Below are positions 1-7,321 of a DNA stretch of 64,000 nucleotides, one piece after another. The position numbers and the translations under genes are program-made. The notes under the pieces are model-generated. The model was not told the DNA's origin. It ran no database searches and was given only the letters and a program-made list of their open reading frames with translations. The stretch comes from Nitrospira sp. (GTDB lineage: Bacteria > Nitrospirota > Nitrospiria > Nitrospirales > Nitrospiraceae), in the NCBI GenBank assembly GCA_005116745.1, contig SWDS01000010.1, positions 172,208 through 236,207 of the forward strand, written 5' to 3'. Position 1 is the stretch's first letter. Every line of letters starts with the position of its first letter.

Positions 1-507
1 GATGAGCAATTCGGGGTGCCGACGGTACGGGATATTTTTGTCGAGCTGGAAAAGCCAGGCCGAGATCCTCGTCCAGAATTCAAAACGGCAAGTTTCCGGG
101 AGGGGGTTGAATCTCTGAGCGATCTGCAGGCCGGCATGGTGTTGGAGGGAGTGGTCACGAATGTGGCGGCCTTCGGGGCCTTCGTGGATATCGGCGTGCA
201 TCAGGATGGGCTTGTGCATGTGTCGGCGCTGGCCAATAAATTTATCAAAGATCCACACGAGGTGGTCAAACCGGGTCAGATCGTCAAGGTGAAGGTCATC
301 GACGTTGATCTGAAGCGTCAGCGGATTGCACTGACGATGCGTCTGGAGGATGCGGCCAGCCGTCCATCTGGTCAGGCACAGCCTGGGAGCCAGGCAACAC
401 GTGACTCGCGTGGGCGTGGGCCGTCGGTGTCTAGCCAGACGGCGCGAGCGCCTCAGCCGATCAGCGCGATGGCGTTGGCATTGGCAAAGGCGAGACAGAA
501 GTCATAA
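1..507 (+). CDS. tex: Tex-type S1 RNA-binding protein, C-terminal part (cut by window start)
   Basis: The reading frame is open from base 1, so only the last ~168 residues of a larger protein are present. Residues ~35-110 form an S1 RNA-binding domain, with the typical [21 protein letters not shown] strand pattern, the DGLVHVSAL turn and a closing [19 protein letters not shown] segment. A low-complexity Ser/Arg/Gln tail follows and ends in ALAKARQKS. The domain order and the helix-rich '[20 protein letters not shown]' lead-in match the C-terminus of Tex, a cytoplasmic nucleic-acid-binding protein. The true start lies outside the window. The last ~250 bp are present again at 1194-1445 beyond a toxin-antitoxin pair. 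Confidence 0.88.
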   Translation, partial: DEQFGVPTVRDIFVELEKPGRDPRPEFKTASFREGVESLSDLQAGMVLEGVVTNVAAFGAFVDIGVHQDGLVHVSALANKFIKDPHEVVKPGQIVKVKVIDVDLKRQRIALTMRLEDAASRPSGQAQPGSQATRDSRGRGPSVSSQTARAPQPISAMALALAKARQKS

Positions 508-637
508 TAAACATCCAATCGAACAGGCGTTAGGGAAAGCGATGGGTTATCCCTCTACTAGACCCTCAATCCTAACCCTGCTCAGTTGACGCATGAAGGA
601 AAGTGTCCTAAAGTGATGTTCTGCGAGGTGATCGGCC

Positions 638-820
638 ATGGCTACCGATACGATGAAACAAAAGATTCTGCAGGTCGTCCAGGGGCTTCCTGACACGGCC
701 ACATTTGAGGACGCGATCGAACGGCTCTGTTTCCTCGCAAAGGTCGAAGAGGGCATACGCCAATCTGATGCCGGTGAAACGGTGCCTCATGCCGAAGCCG
801 TTCGTCAGCTCCTCACATGA
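638..820 (+). CDS. Type II antitoxin, small
   Basis: A 60-residue acidic protein whose stop overlaps the toxin start by the ATGA at 817-820, a classic coupled antitoxin-toxin arrangement. The sequence is mostly helical (KQKILQVVQGLPDTATFEDA, then IERLCFLAKVEEGIRQS) and ends in EAVRQLLT, as in short antitoxins that sit before ParE/RelE toxins. No DNA-binding motif is obvious, so any autoregulation may need the complex. The assignment rests on partner and overlap more than on its own sequence. The pair lies between two copies of the tex 3' end. Confidence 0.75.
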   Translation: MATDTMKQKILQVVQGLPDTATFEDAIERLCFLAKVEEGIRQSDAGETVPHAEAVRQLLT

Positions 821-1107
821 CTCCGCTGATCTGGACTCGTCGAGCCATAGAAGATGTTCGCTCCATCAGGCAGTTCATTGCCCAAGACTCTCCTCACTAC
901 GCTGAACTTGTCAGGCAACAACTGATTGCAGCAGTCGAGCGATTGCCTACCTTCCCTCAATCCGGACGTGTCGTCCCGGAAGCCAATAATCCAGCGATTC
1001 GGGAGGTGATCCAAGGCTCCTACCGAATCGTCTATCGGCTCATTCATGGCGAGATCCATATTCTCACCGTTCACCACGCCGCCCGCCTCCTCCATTTGGA
1101 GTCGTGA
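817..1107 (+). CDS. ParE/RelE-superfamily toxin
   Basis: A 96-residue protein with the RelE/ParE fold pattern: N-terminal [20 protein letters not shown] helix pair, the [13 protein letters not shown] loop, then [32 protein letters not shown] strands. These features match ParE-like toxins, which act on gyrase or on translating mRNA depending on the clade; the sequence alone does not say which. It overlaps the upstream antitoxin by 4 bp and should be co-transcribed with it. The length is normal for the family and no truncation is visible. Confidence 0.85.
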   Translation: MTPLIWTRRAIEDVRSIRQFIAQDSPHYAELVRQQLIAAVERLPTFPQSGRVVPEANNPAIREVIQGSYRIVYRLIHGEIHILTVHHAARLLHLES

Positions 1108-1193
1108 TTTCGTGTACTTTTGGGTGGTATTGCAGCACAGCATTCAATGCACATGCCCGGCCCCAACCTGATCCTCAATTTCTTGAAGACCAG

Positions 1194-1445
1194 CACGAGG
1201 TGGTCAAACCGGGGCAGATCGTTAAGGCGAAGGTGATCGATGTCGATCTGAAGCATCAGCGGATTGCGCTGACGATGCGACTTGAAGATGCCGCGAGCCG
1301 CCCATCTGCTCAGGCACAGCCTGGGAGCCAATCCGCGCGTGACTCGCGCGGGCGTGGGCCGTCGGTGTCGAGCCAGGCGGCGCGAGTGCCTCAGCCGATC
1401 GGGGCGATGGCGTTGGCATTGGCGAAGGCCAGGCAAAAGTCATAA
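1194..1445 (+). pseudogene. Diverged second copy of the tex 3' end
   Basis: From the cacgaggtggtc at 1194 to the stop at 1445 this stretch aligns without gaps to 256-507, at roughly 88-90% nucleotide identity by eye. It encodes the end of the S1 domain and the same low-complexity tail ending in ALAKARQKS. Similarity continues a few bases past the stop and is lost upstream of 1194. No S1 N-terminal half is present, so it cannot be a working Tex. An ORF start at 1104 exists only by chance read-through. It most likely marks an insertion or recombination that brought in the toxin-antitoxin pair between the two copies. Confidence 0.8.
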
Positions 1446-1484
1446 GGAACGTCCTATCGTAAGGGGAGGTACACAGAGCAATAG

Positions 1485-2822
1485 TCAATGACTCATCTCA
1501 AGTTGCGTATATGCTTTCTCAAGGTCGGCAGAAGTGGCTCTGGGGATGGTTGTTTCAATTGCTGAGAAGAAATCTATACCTGCAAGAAGGGCAAGTCTGG
1601 TCAAGGTACAAACTTTCAACCGGATAGCTGAAAGTTCTTTGCTCGAAGGCGATATAGAGCCGTGCATCAGTTTAGAGCGGTAATCGTATATTTTCTTTGC
1701 TAGGATGTGACTTTCGCTGTATTGGTCCTGGTTCCCAACAGAACTGAGTAGCGCAGCTCTTCGTGTGAGTATATTGGTGATGGTTGAAGATTTCTTTGTT
1801 ATTGTCATTCGTTCAAGGGCTGCAACGTACTTCACAATTGCAGAAGCCGAATTCAACTCCCTCACCCCTTGCCCATACCAATTCAGGCTATCGAGGAATC
1901 TTTGCGTCAGATGAGAAGTTTTTTGTGGATCTTGTAGACCTGTAAGGGCATTTCCAACGAGGGCGAGGTACCATCCTCCTTGTTGGTTTAACCTTTCAAA
2001 CCATCCATCTGGTGCATGCCTATCTTGCCATTCGCGATTAATCGAGAACCCAATCCGACCTGAGTTGTCTTGTCTAAGGGAGGCACTCTCAGAAAGAGCA
2101 ACAGGGGTGTGTGCCTGCCGGAATCTTGCCGTATAGGAGTTGCCAATGAGCAGGCGTAAAGCGTCAAGGGCTCCTTCGACGGTTGCACTGGCTCTGAGAG
2201 CAGATGTTGGTTCATCACATTGAGGCACTGTTGTCTGAGCGACCCAAGGAAAGCGTGAGTAATAGGGGATTACATCTCGTCTCACTAACTCAGGGTCTCG
2301 TGAGGTAATCATTTCTGAATTGTCTTTTAAGAAGTCCTTCATCCAAATGAATCTTACGGGTCCAATCTCAAATTGATCAGGAATCTTATCTAAGAAAACG
2401 ACGCAGGGTACAAAGTGGGTAAGGTCATAGATCCGTTTCTTGACCGTTTTAATTGCAGCTGCGAGCATTCTAGCGACTTGTCTTTCATTCACCTGTCTCT
2501 CTTCTTTGAGAAATCTACTGAGTAGTTCTTTGGTCACAGCTTTACGGAACCTATCTTGGTCAATGCGTTGGTCCAGATCGCCTTGTGTTACGAGATAGCG
2601 CTTTGATATTTCTCCAATCTTGAAGTAGGCCTCTTTCCCACAGGGGAGTAATCCACTCTCTTCAGGGTGTGGGATATGATAGCCCCAATTCTGGTCTCGT
2701 CGCATAAATGTGCGCAGGTCATGTGCCGACATGGCTGACAACCGGTGAACCTCAGAGACAACGAATGTGATATCTCTGATATTCTGTTGGGCTATAGTCA
2801 TCTGTGGTTCGTTAATAGCCAT
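1485..2822 (-). CDS. HEPN-domain protein (Apea-like), possible RNase
   Basis: 445 residues, no signal peptide or membrane segment. Near the C-terminus (about residues 382-387) is RSKLMH inside KIYDYRSKLMHGSIS. This is the R-x4-H signature of HEPN domains, whose Arg and His form an RNase active site in dimers. The flanking segments (VKYVAALERMTI, LTRRAALLSSVG upstream, LTRLALLAGIDFF downstream) are the helices expected of an Apea-type HEPN module. The N-terminal ~250 residues are not recognised. It is a single gene, converging on the tex fragment and not in an evident operon. Family members occur in defence islands and as stand-alone genes, so a defence role is only possible. Confidence 0.6.
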   Translation of the reverse strand: MAINEPQMTIAQQNIRDITFVVSEVHRLSAMSAHDLRTFMRRDQNWGYHIPHPEESGLLPCGKEAYFKIGEISKRYLVTQGDLDQRIDQDRFRKAVTKELLSRFLKEERQVNERQVARMLAAAIKTVKKRIYDLTHFVPCVVFLDKIPDQFEIGPVRFIWMKDFLKDNSEMITSRDPELVRRDVIPYYSRFPWVAQTTVPQCDEPTSALRASATVEGALDALRLLIGNSYTARFRQAHTPVALSESASLRQDNSGRIGFSINREWQDRHAPDGWFERLNQQGGWYLALVGNALTGLQDPQKTSHLTQRFLDSLNWYGQGVRELNSASAIVKYVAALERMTITKKSSTITNILTRRAALLSSVGNQDQYSESHILAKKIYDYRSKLMHGSISPSSKELSAIRLKVCTLTRLALLAGIDFFSAIETTIPRATSADLEKAYTQLEMSH

Positions 2823-2933
2823 GTCAGATTATGATTTGGCTTAGCCTGACTCGCCGTAATAGTTGTTGGATAACTCCCGAAACACTCCTCGTCTTGCTGA
2901 GGAATTGTTTGCTGCCTTTGGCCTTCGCTTGTG

Positions 2934-3188
2934 CTACCCGTATTTGATTTTGAGCGAGACGATGCCAAGCTGGAGAAGAAGGGTCACTGCATTGGCCAGA
3001 ATCACGGGCAAGGAATCGATCCAGATTCCGTAGATCAGCCATAGCAGCACGCCGATCGTGAACGTCAGCACCATCCCCCAGGATAGATCGCCAGTCGATT
3101 TTGATTTGAAGGCCTTTGCGAGTTGAGGAATAAAGGCAACCGTGGTCAAGGTCCCGGCCGTTATCCCCAGGATCATGGCTCCGTCCAT
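2934..3188 (-). CDS. SemiSWEET family small transporter
   Basis: 84 residues with three hydrophobic segments and the PQ motif in TTVAFIPQLAKAFKSKST, followed by GDLSWGMVLTFTIGVLLWL and ILANAVTLLLQLGIVSLK. This is the single three-helix unit of bacterial SemiSWEETs, which dimerise in the inner membrane and pass small sugars or similar solutes down their gradient. It starts 3 bp after the tenA-like stop, so the two are probably co-transcribed. An internal ATG at 3176 preceded by GGACGGAGCC is an alternative start. The substrate cannot be read from sequence. Confidence 0.85.
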   Translation of the reverse strand: MDGAMILGITAGTLTTVAFIPQLAKAFKSKSTGDLSWGMVLTFTIGVLLWLIYGIWIDSLPVILANAVTLLLQLGIVSLKIKYG

Positions 3189-3191
3189 TGC

Positions 3192-3860
3192 CTATACCGG
3201 CCATTTTTCTTCGCGCCACGCCATGTCCCAGAACATCCACTCATAGCGTGAACTGACGATGAAAGAGTCTTCCATGCGCCGGAGTTCTTCTTTGCCGGCG
3301 GTCTTGGCCCACTGATCGACTTTCTTTCGCATCCACAGCTGGACTTGGGCAAACTCCGGCGACGCATACAGCATGAGCCAGTCGCGGTAGGGATGATTCT
3401 TGGGCGGCGCACCTTTCTTCAGAAGGTGTTGTCCCACAACGCAATAGACCCAGGCGCAGGGGAGCGTGACGACGGTGATCTCTGCCGCGGTGCCTGAGGC
3501 GGCGACGGCCAGCATATGTCTGGTGTAGGCATAGTTCGTTGGCGCCATCGGCACAGAGGTCATCTGCTTCGCCGTCAGTGCCCATTTCTTTCCGTAGCTC
3601 TCGTGCAGGCTCCGCTCGACGATGATGGTCTCTTCTGCCAGCTTATTGAACCGCAAGGCCGATTCCGAATCAGGGGCTTTCAGCGCGGCGGCGGAAAACA
3701 CACGTGCCAGATCGCCGAGAAATCTAGCGTCTTGCAGAATGTAATATTTGAATTTCTGCTCAGGCAATGTGCCGTTGCCGAGGGCCACAACGAAAGGATG
3801 GCTCAGCTGGGCATCCCAGATGGATGTGGCGAGCTTGCGCAGGTGGTTTGAAAATGACAT
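3192..3860 (-). CDS. TenA/PqqC-like family protein (thiaminase II type)
   Basis: 222 residues, all-helical, cytoplasmic. Family marks are the opening HPFVVALGNGTLPEQKFKYY, the QDARFLGDLARVFS segment, and LPCAWVYCVVG carrying the Cys-x-x-x-Tyr pair of TenA active sites. The C-terminal SSRYEWMFWDMAWREEKWP is also typical. TenA proteins hydrolyse thiamine breakdown products to release aminopyrimidine for salvage. No thiamine biosynthesis gene or TPP riboswitch is visible nearby, and the downstream partner is a SemiSWEET transporter. That pairing hints at uptake coupled to salvage, which is inference. Start ATG with AAAGGAGTAG upstream. Confidence 0.85.
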   Translation of the reverse strand: MSFSNHLRKLATSIWDAQLSHPFVVALGNGTLPEQKFKYYILQDARFLGDLARVFSAAALKAPDSESALRFNKLAEETIIVERSLHESYGKKWALTAKQMTSVPMAPTNYAYTRHMLAVAASGTAAEITVVTLPCAWVYCVVGQHLLKKGAPPKNHPYRDWLMLYASPEFAQVQLWMRKKVDQWAKTAGKEELRRMEDSFIVSSRYEWMFWDMAWREEKWPV

Positions 3861-3929
3861 AGGCTACTCCTTTTGGTATGTGTTGAGGCTCTCACGCACG
3901 AGAGGCATCTCACGCCATATACTGTACTG

Positions 3930-5333
3930 TCAGATGTAGGAAACCCAGGGTCCTGACATACGATTCATGCCGTCTAGGGCTGCGACTTTGTAACATTCAG
4001 CCAGGGTCGGATAATTGAAAACCGTGTCGATAAAATAATTGATCTTGCCGTGAAAGGCCATAACGGCCTGGCCGATGTGGATGAGCTCAGTCGCGCCCTC
4101 GCCGATAACATGAACGCCCAGTAGATGTTTGGTGTCTCGGTGGAACAGCAGCTTGAGCATGCCGGTGTCGTCGCCGATGAGCTGTCCGCGGGCAATCTCC
4201 CTGTAACGGGCGATGCCAACACCAAAGGGGATGGCTGCCTGGGTAAGTTCTTCCTCGTTTCGTCCCACCATTGAGATTTCAGGAATGGCGTAGATGCCAT
4301 ATGGGAGGAGCGAGGTGTCCGTGCGATCCGAGTGTCCAAACGCATGGCAAGCCGCGTGGCGGCCCTGTTGCATCGACGTCGAGGCCAGTGCCGGAAAACC
4401 GATGACATCACCGGCTGCATAGATGTGAGGAATCGAGGTTTGGAGGTGTTCATTCACGGTCACCCGTCCTCGGGTATCCGGGTGCAATCCGATGGCTTCC
4501 AGATTGAGCGTCCGTGTCGCCCCGACGCGACCGATCGCGTACATGAGTGTCGACGTCTGGATCGGCCGGTTGTTCCGCAAGGACACGTGAATAGAGTTGT
4601 TCTGCTCTCGCGTGATCGCGAGGACTTCTTCATCGTGATACAGCGTCACACCGAGATTTTTCATGCATTGTTGGAGCGTGTCAATGATCTCAGCGTCCAC
4701 GAATTCCAACAACCGCGGTCGTTTGTCGATAAGGGTGACGGGGATTCCTAAGGCAGCGAGCATCGAGGCGTATTCCGTTCCGATCACGCCGCCTCCGACA
4801 ATGACGATGGTGTCGGGGATGTGTTTCAGGGTCAGGAGGCCGTCTGTATCGATGACCGCATGGTCGTCGAACGGAATGTGGGACGGCCGAGCCGGTTCTG
4901 TCCCCACGGCGATGACAATATAGTCCGCCGTCAGCTCAAGCGCGCCATGATCTCGTTGAATGCGAAGACGATGGGGATCGAGAAAGCTGGCGGAACCAAA
5001 CACCATATCAACCTGATTCCGGGCCATCTGATTCTGCACGATTTCGATCTCGTGTTTGATGATATGATTCGCGCGGAAGGCCAAGTCTTCGATCGTGATC
5101 TTCTTCTTGACGCGGTAGTCATCTCCGTAGATATTCCGCTGTCGAAAACCGGAGAGGTAGAGTACCGCTTCGCGGAGGGATTTGCTTGGGATGGTGCCGG
5201 TATTGATGCAGACTCCACCAACAACGGCCTTTCGCTCGATGATCCCGACCTTCCTGTTGAGCTTGGCTGCCTGAATGGCAGCCTTTTGGCCGGCAGGTCC
5301 CGTGCCGATGACGAGCAAATCGTAATGAGCCAT
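3930..5333 (-). CDS. sthA: Soluble pyridine nucleotide transhydrogenase
   Basis: 467 residues, FAD-dependent disulfide-reductase fold. The N-terminal FAD motif is GTGPAGQKAAIQAAK, the second nucleotide motif is IVIVGGGVIGTEYAS, and the C-terminal dimerisation part is present. The usual redox pair C-x4-C is CINTGT here, so the second Cys is Thr. SthA lacks the disulfide in the same way, and the enzyme moves hydride between NADPH and NAD+ without a thiol step. The length is right for SthA. It lies alone on the minus strand, ~70 bp after tenA (start side) and ~80 bp before the peroxidase gene. Dihydrolipoamide dehydrogenase is excluded by the missing Cys. Confidence 0.85.
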   Translation of the reverse strand: MAHYDLLVIGTGPAGQKAAIQAAKLNRKVGIIERKAVVGGVCINTGTIPSKSLREAVLYLSGFRQRNIYGDDYRVKKKITIEDLAFRANHIIKHEIEIVQNQMARNQVDMVFGSASFLDPHRLRIQRDHGALELTADYIVIAVGTEPARPSHIPFDDHAVIDTDGLLTLKHIPDTIVIVGGGVIGTEYASMLAALGIPVTLIDKRPRLLEFVDAEIIDTLQQCMKNLGVTLYHDEEVLAITREQNNSIHVSLRNNRPIQTSTLMYAIGRVGATRTLNLEAIGLHPDTRGRVTVNEHLQTSIPHIYAAGDVIGFPALASTSMQQGRHAACHAFGHSDRTDTSLLPYGIYAIPEISMVGRNEEELTQAAIPFGVGIARYREIARGQLIGDDTGMLKLLFHRDTKHLLGVHVIGEGATELIHIGQAVMAFHGKINYFIDTVFNYPTLAECYKVAALDGMNRMSGPWVSYI

Positions 5334-5414
5334 GAGAGTGTTGGGAAGGTAAGGAGGTACCTGAGAGAGCGACTCAACGCTCCCCCAGGATCTCAGCTTC
5401 GAGCGATCTTCTGG

Positions 5415-6080
5415 CTAACTCTCCGTCACCAATCGACGAGCAAATTGCAAGGCTTCTTCCATATCCGGGAGTTGAGTGAGCTCCGGGGTAACTTGAAGAT
5501 AACGAATGGTGTTCGTCTTATCGACGACCAGGACCGCTCTCGTCAAAATGTGCGGCCCTTCCAAAAAGAGACCATGCGTCTTGCCAAACTCGGCACCTCG
5601 GTAGTCGGACAGGAAGGTGACGTTGGCGATTTTCGCTTCTGCCGCAAACCGTTTTTGGGCGAAGGGCGTATCGACGCTCACGGTGATGAGTTCGACCATC
5701 TTATCAAGGCCTTTATTGCGCTCGCTCAGAAGATGCGTCTGTTGTTCGCAGACCGGGGTGTCGAGCGAAGGGACCACACTGATGATACGGACTTTTCCCG
5801 CGCCTTTGGTCTGCGCGATGTTCACGAGGGACAAGTCGTTCTGCGCGACCTTCACATCGCGGAGCGCATCTCCGACTTTGACTCCGTTACCGGCGAGCGT
5901 TAACGGGTCGCCCTTGAAGAGGACCTTGTTGCCTTCCCCGGCAACAGCAGTTCCATTTGCCACCGGCATATTCTTGTAGGAAAAGCCAGCGCCACTTGAC
6001 CCTCCTATCGTTTGACATCCAACAAGGCCAAGCGAAAGGCACAGCGTGGTGCCAATGAAACCAGCATATCTCGTCTGCAT
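5415..6080 (-). CDS. tpx: Lipoprotein thiol peroxidase (Tpx-like), lacking the resolving Cys
   Basis: 221 residues from the ATG at 6080 (AGGAG upstream); an in-frame start at 6119 is less likely. Residues 1-22 are a lipoprotein signal ending in LSLGLVGC, then a linker, then a peroxiredoxin domain. The peroxidatic site is SVVPSLDTPVCEQQT (Cys111). Tpx enzymes carry a resolving Cys in a RFCGAE-type helix; here it reads RFAAEA, with Ala146. The enzyme should therefore be a 1-Cys type that needs an external reductant, anchored to a membrane rather than free. Tpx is normally ~165-170 residues, so the extra length is the signal and linker. Confidence 0.85.
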   Translation of the reverse strand: MQTRYAGFIGTTLCLSLGLVGCQTIGGSSGAGFSYKNMPVANGTAVAGEGNKVLFKGDPLTLAGNGVKVGDALRDVKVAQNDLSLVNIAQTKGAGKVRIISVVPSLDTPVCEQQTHLLSERNKGLDKMVELITVSVDTPFAQKRFAAEAKIANVTFLSDYRGAEFGKTHGLFLEGPHILTRAVLVVDKTNTIRYLQVTPELTQLPDMEEALQFARRLVTES

Positions 6081-6132
6081 CGTAGGCTCCTTTTTGAAGA
6101 TAACGAGTGGGGATCCCACTCGACCCCTCTGT

Positions 6133-7107
6133 TCAGGGTGACGGTTGAATATACGCGATCATCGATCGGTTGACCAGGTCCGGCCGTTCCCATTGCGGCA
6201 TGTGACCGGCCTTGGGAATTCTGACGAACGTGGATCTGCGAATGCGGTCGTGGAGCTCTTCACCCACAGCCAGAGGGAACACCCGATCGTGTTCACCCCA
6301 GATGATCATGGTTGGGTGCGTAATGCTGCTGAGGTGTGGGGCGAAATCGGTTTCCCAGGAAGGGAGGGCATTCCTGACGGCCATGATGGGCTTGATGATA
6401 CCGGGGCGTCGGCGGTTCTGGTTGGTCCGTTCGATGACGGCCGGGGTGAGGAGGGTGTGGTCGTGGACGATTTCTTTCAGGACGGAATCGGTGACCAGCC
6501 CACCGAACAGCCAGTTGCCGAAGGAGACGAGCCAGGAAGGGGCTCGAGATTCCAGAGCTTGCTTGAACGACCGGCTGGTGAGCTTGGCCATGACCTGAGA
6601 CGGGAGTCCGCTGATGAGCACGAGCTTATCGACACGGGTGGGGTGGGTCAAGGTCATGCCAATGGCCAACCCTGCGCCCATGGAATTGCCGACTAGCGTG
6701 GCGTGAGGAATCTGCAGGGCGTCCATGAATCCGATACAGAAGTCCAACATCTGATCCGGCAGGTACTCAATGTCCGGTTTATCGGACAACCCAGAGCCGG
6801 GAAGGTCGAGCGTCAGAGTGCGAAAATGTTGAGACAAGGCATGTTGCTGATGTTCCCATTGCCACATGGATCCGCCAAAGCCGTGGATGAGGATGACTGG
6901 CGGGCCAGTACCGACATCGAGATAGGCTATTCGTTGACCATGGACGAGAACGGTGTTGATGGGGATGCGTTCTATCGGGGTGCGTTCCAACGTTTCAAAA
7001 TAGGGCGGGATCTGTGAGGGTGGAGCACAGGCGGTCATGAGCGACGATACAAGACAGAGGACAAGGATGTTGCAAAAGCCTGCCAGCGTCGTTCTCGCAT
7101 CACTCAA
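6133..7107 (-). CDS. Alpha/beta hydrolase, probable lipoprotein; 5' end altered by a repeat
   Basis: The core is a standard alpha/beta hydrolase: oxyanion loop ILIHGFGGSMWQWE, nucleophile elbow LVGNSMGAG (Ser), acid in TMIIWGEHDRVFP and His in IPKAGHMPQW. A hydrophobic stretch ending in LVSSLMTAC suggests a lipoprotein signal. Upstream of that the frame runs into a dispersed repeat (7065-7190) that supplies all possible starts: TTG at 7107 gives a plausible signal peptide, TTG at 7230 gives a long charged leader read from the repeat. The native start was probably replaced when the repeat landed. Substrate unknown; such enzymes act on esters or C-C bonds. Confidence 0.75.
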   Translation of the reverse strand: MSDARTTLAGFCNILVLCLVSSLMTACAPPSQIPPYFETLERTPIERIPINTVLVHGQRIAYLDVGTGPPVILIHGFGGSMWQWEHQQHALSQHFRTLTLDLPGSGLSDKPDIEYLPDQMLDFCIGFMDALQIPHATLVGNSMGAGLAIGMTLTHPTRVDKLVLISGLPSQVMAKLTSRSFKQALESRAPSWLVSFGNWLFGGLVTDSVLKEIVHDHTLLTPAVIERTNQNRRRPGIIKPIMAVRNALPSWETDFAPHLSSITHPTMIIWGEHDRVFPLAVGEELHDRIRRSTFVRIPKAGHMPQWERPDLVNRSMIAYIQPSP

Positions 7108-7190
7108 GGCCTCAACGTACCAAACGCGTACGCTTCGGCCTTTCGCTCGCTGCGGCCTTGCTGGACGAGCTTGTTCATCATGCTCTAAGA
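7065..7190. repeat. Dispersed ~125-bp palindromic-ended repeat, copy 1
   Basis: This stretch matches the repeat at 62876-63000: ggatgttgcaaaagcc opens it, cgttctcgcatc, ctcaacgtacc, gtacgc and gctgcggccttgctggacg follow in the same order and spacing, and the end is a degraded cttgttcatcatgctc. The inverted termini seen in copy 3 are eroded here. It overlaps the 5' end of the hydrolase gene. A shorter copy is at 36345-36433. Confidence 0.8.
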
Positions 7191-7321
7191 GTCTGCGATG
7201 AGCCTTTAGCTTCGTGCAATGGATGTGCAATGCTCTCCATTGATAGTTTTGTCATAGCCTCTCGATATGCAGCACAAGCCCCCCAGGCTTGCGGTGGCAT
7301 GAGGTCGAGCCGGTGGTGGGA

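Noticed and set aside
3861..3929. Possible TPP riboswitch upstream of the TenA-type gene
   Set aside because: The conserved CUGAGA and GCCxxA-type elements of the THI-box are not present.
4821..5903. A 360-codon plus-strand frame
   Set aside because: It lies antisense to sthA and the peroxidase gene, both of which have full family motifs; the frame has no recognisable domain and is a high-GC shadow.
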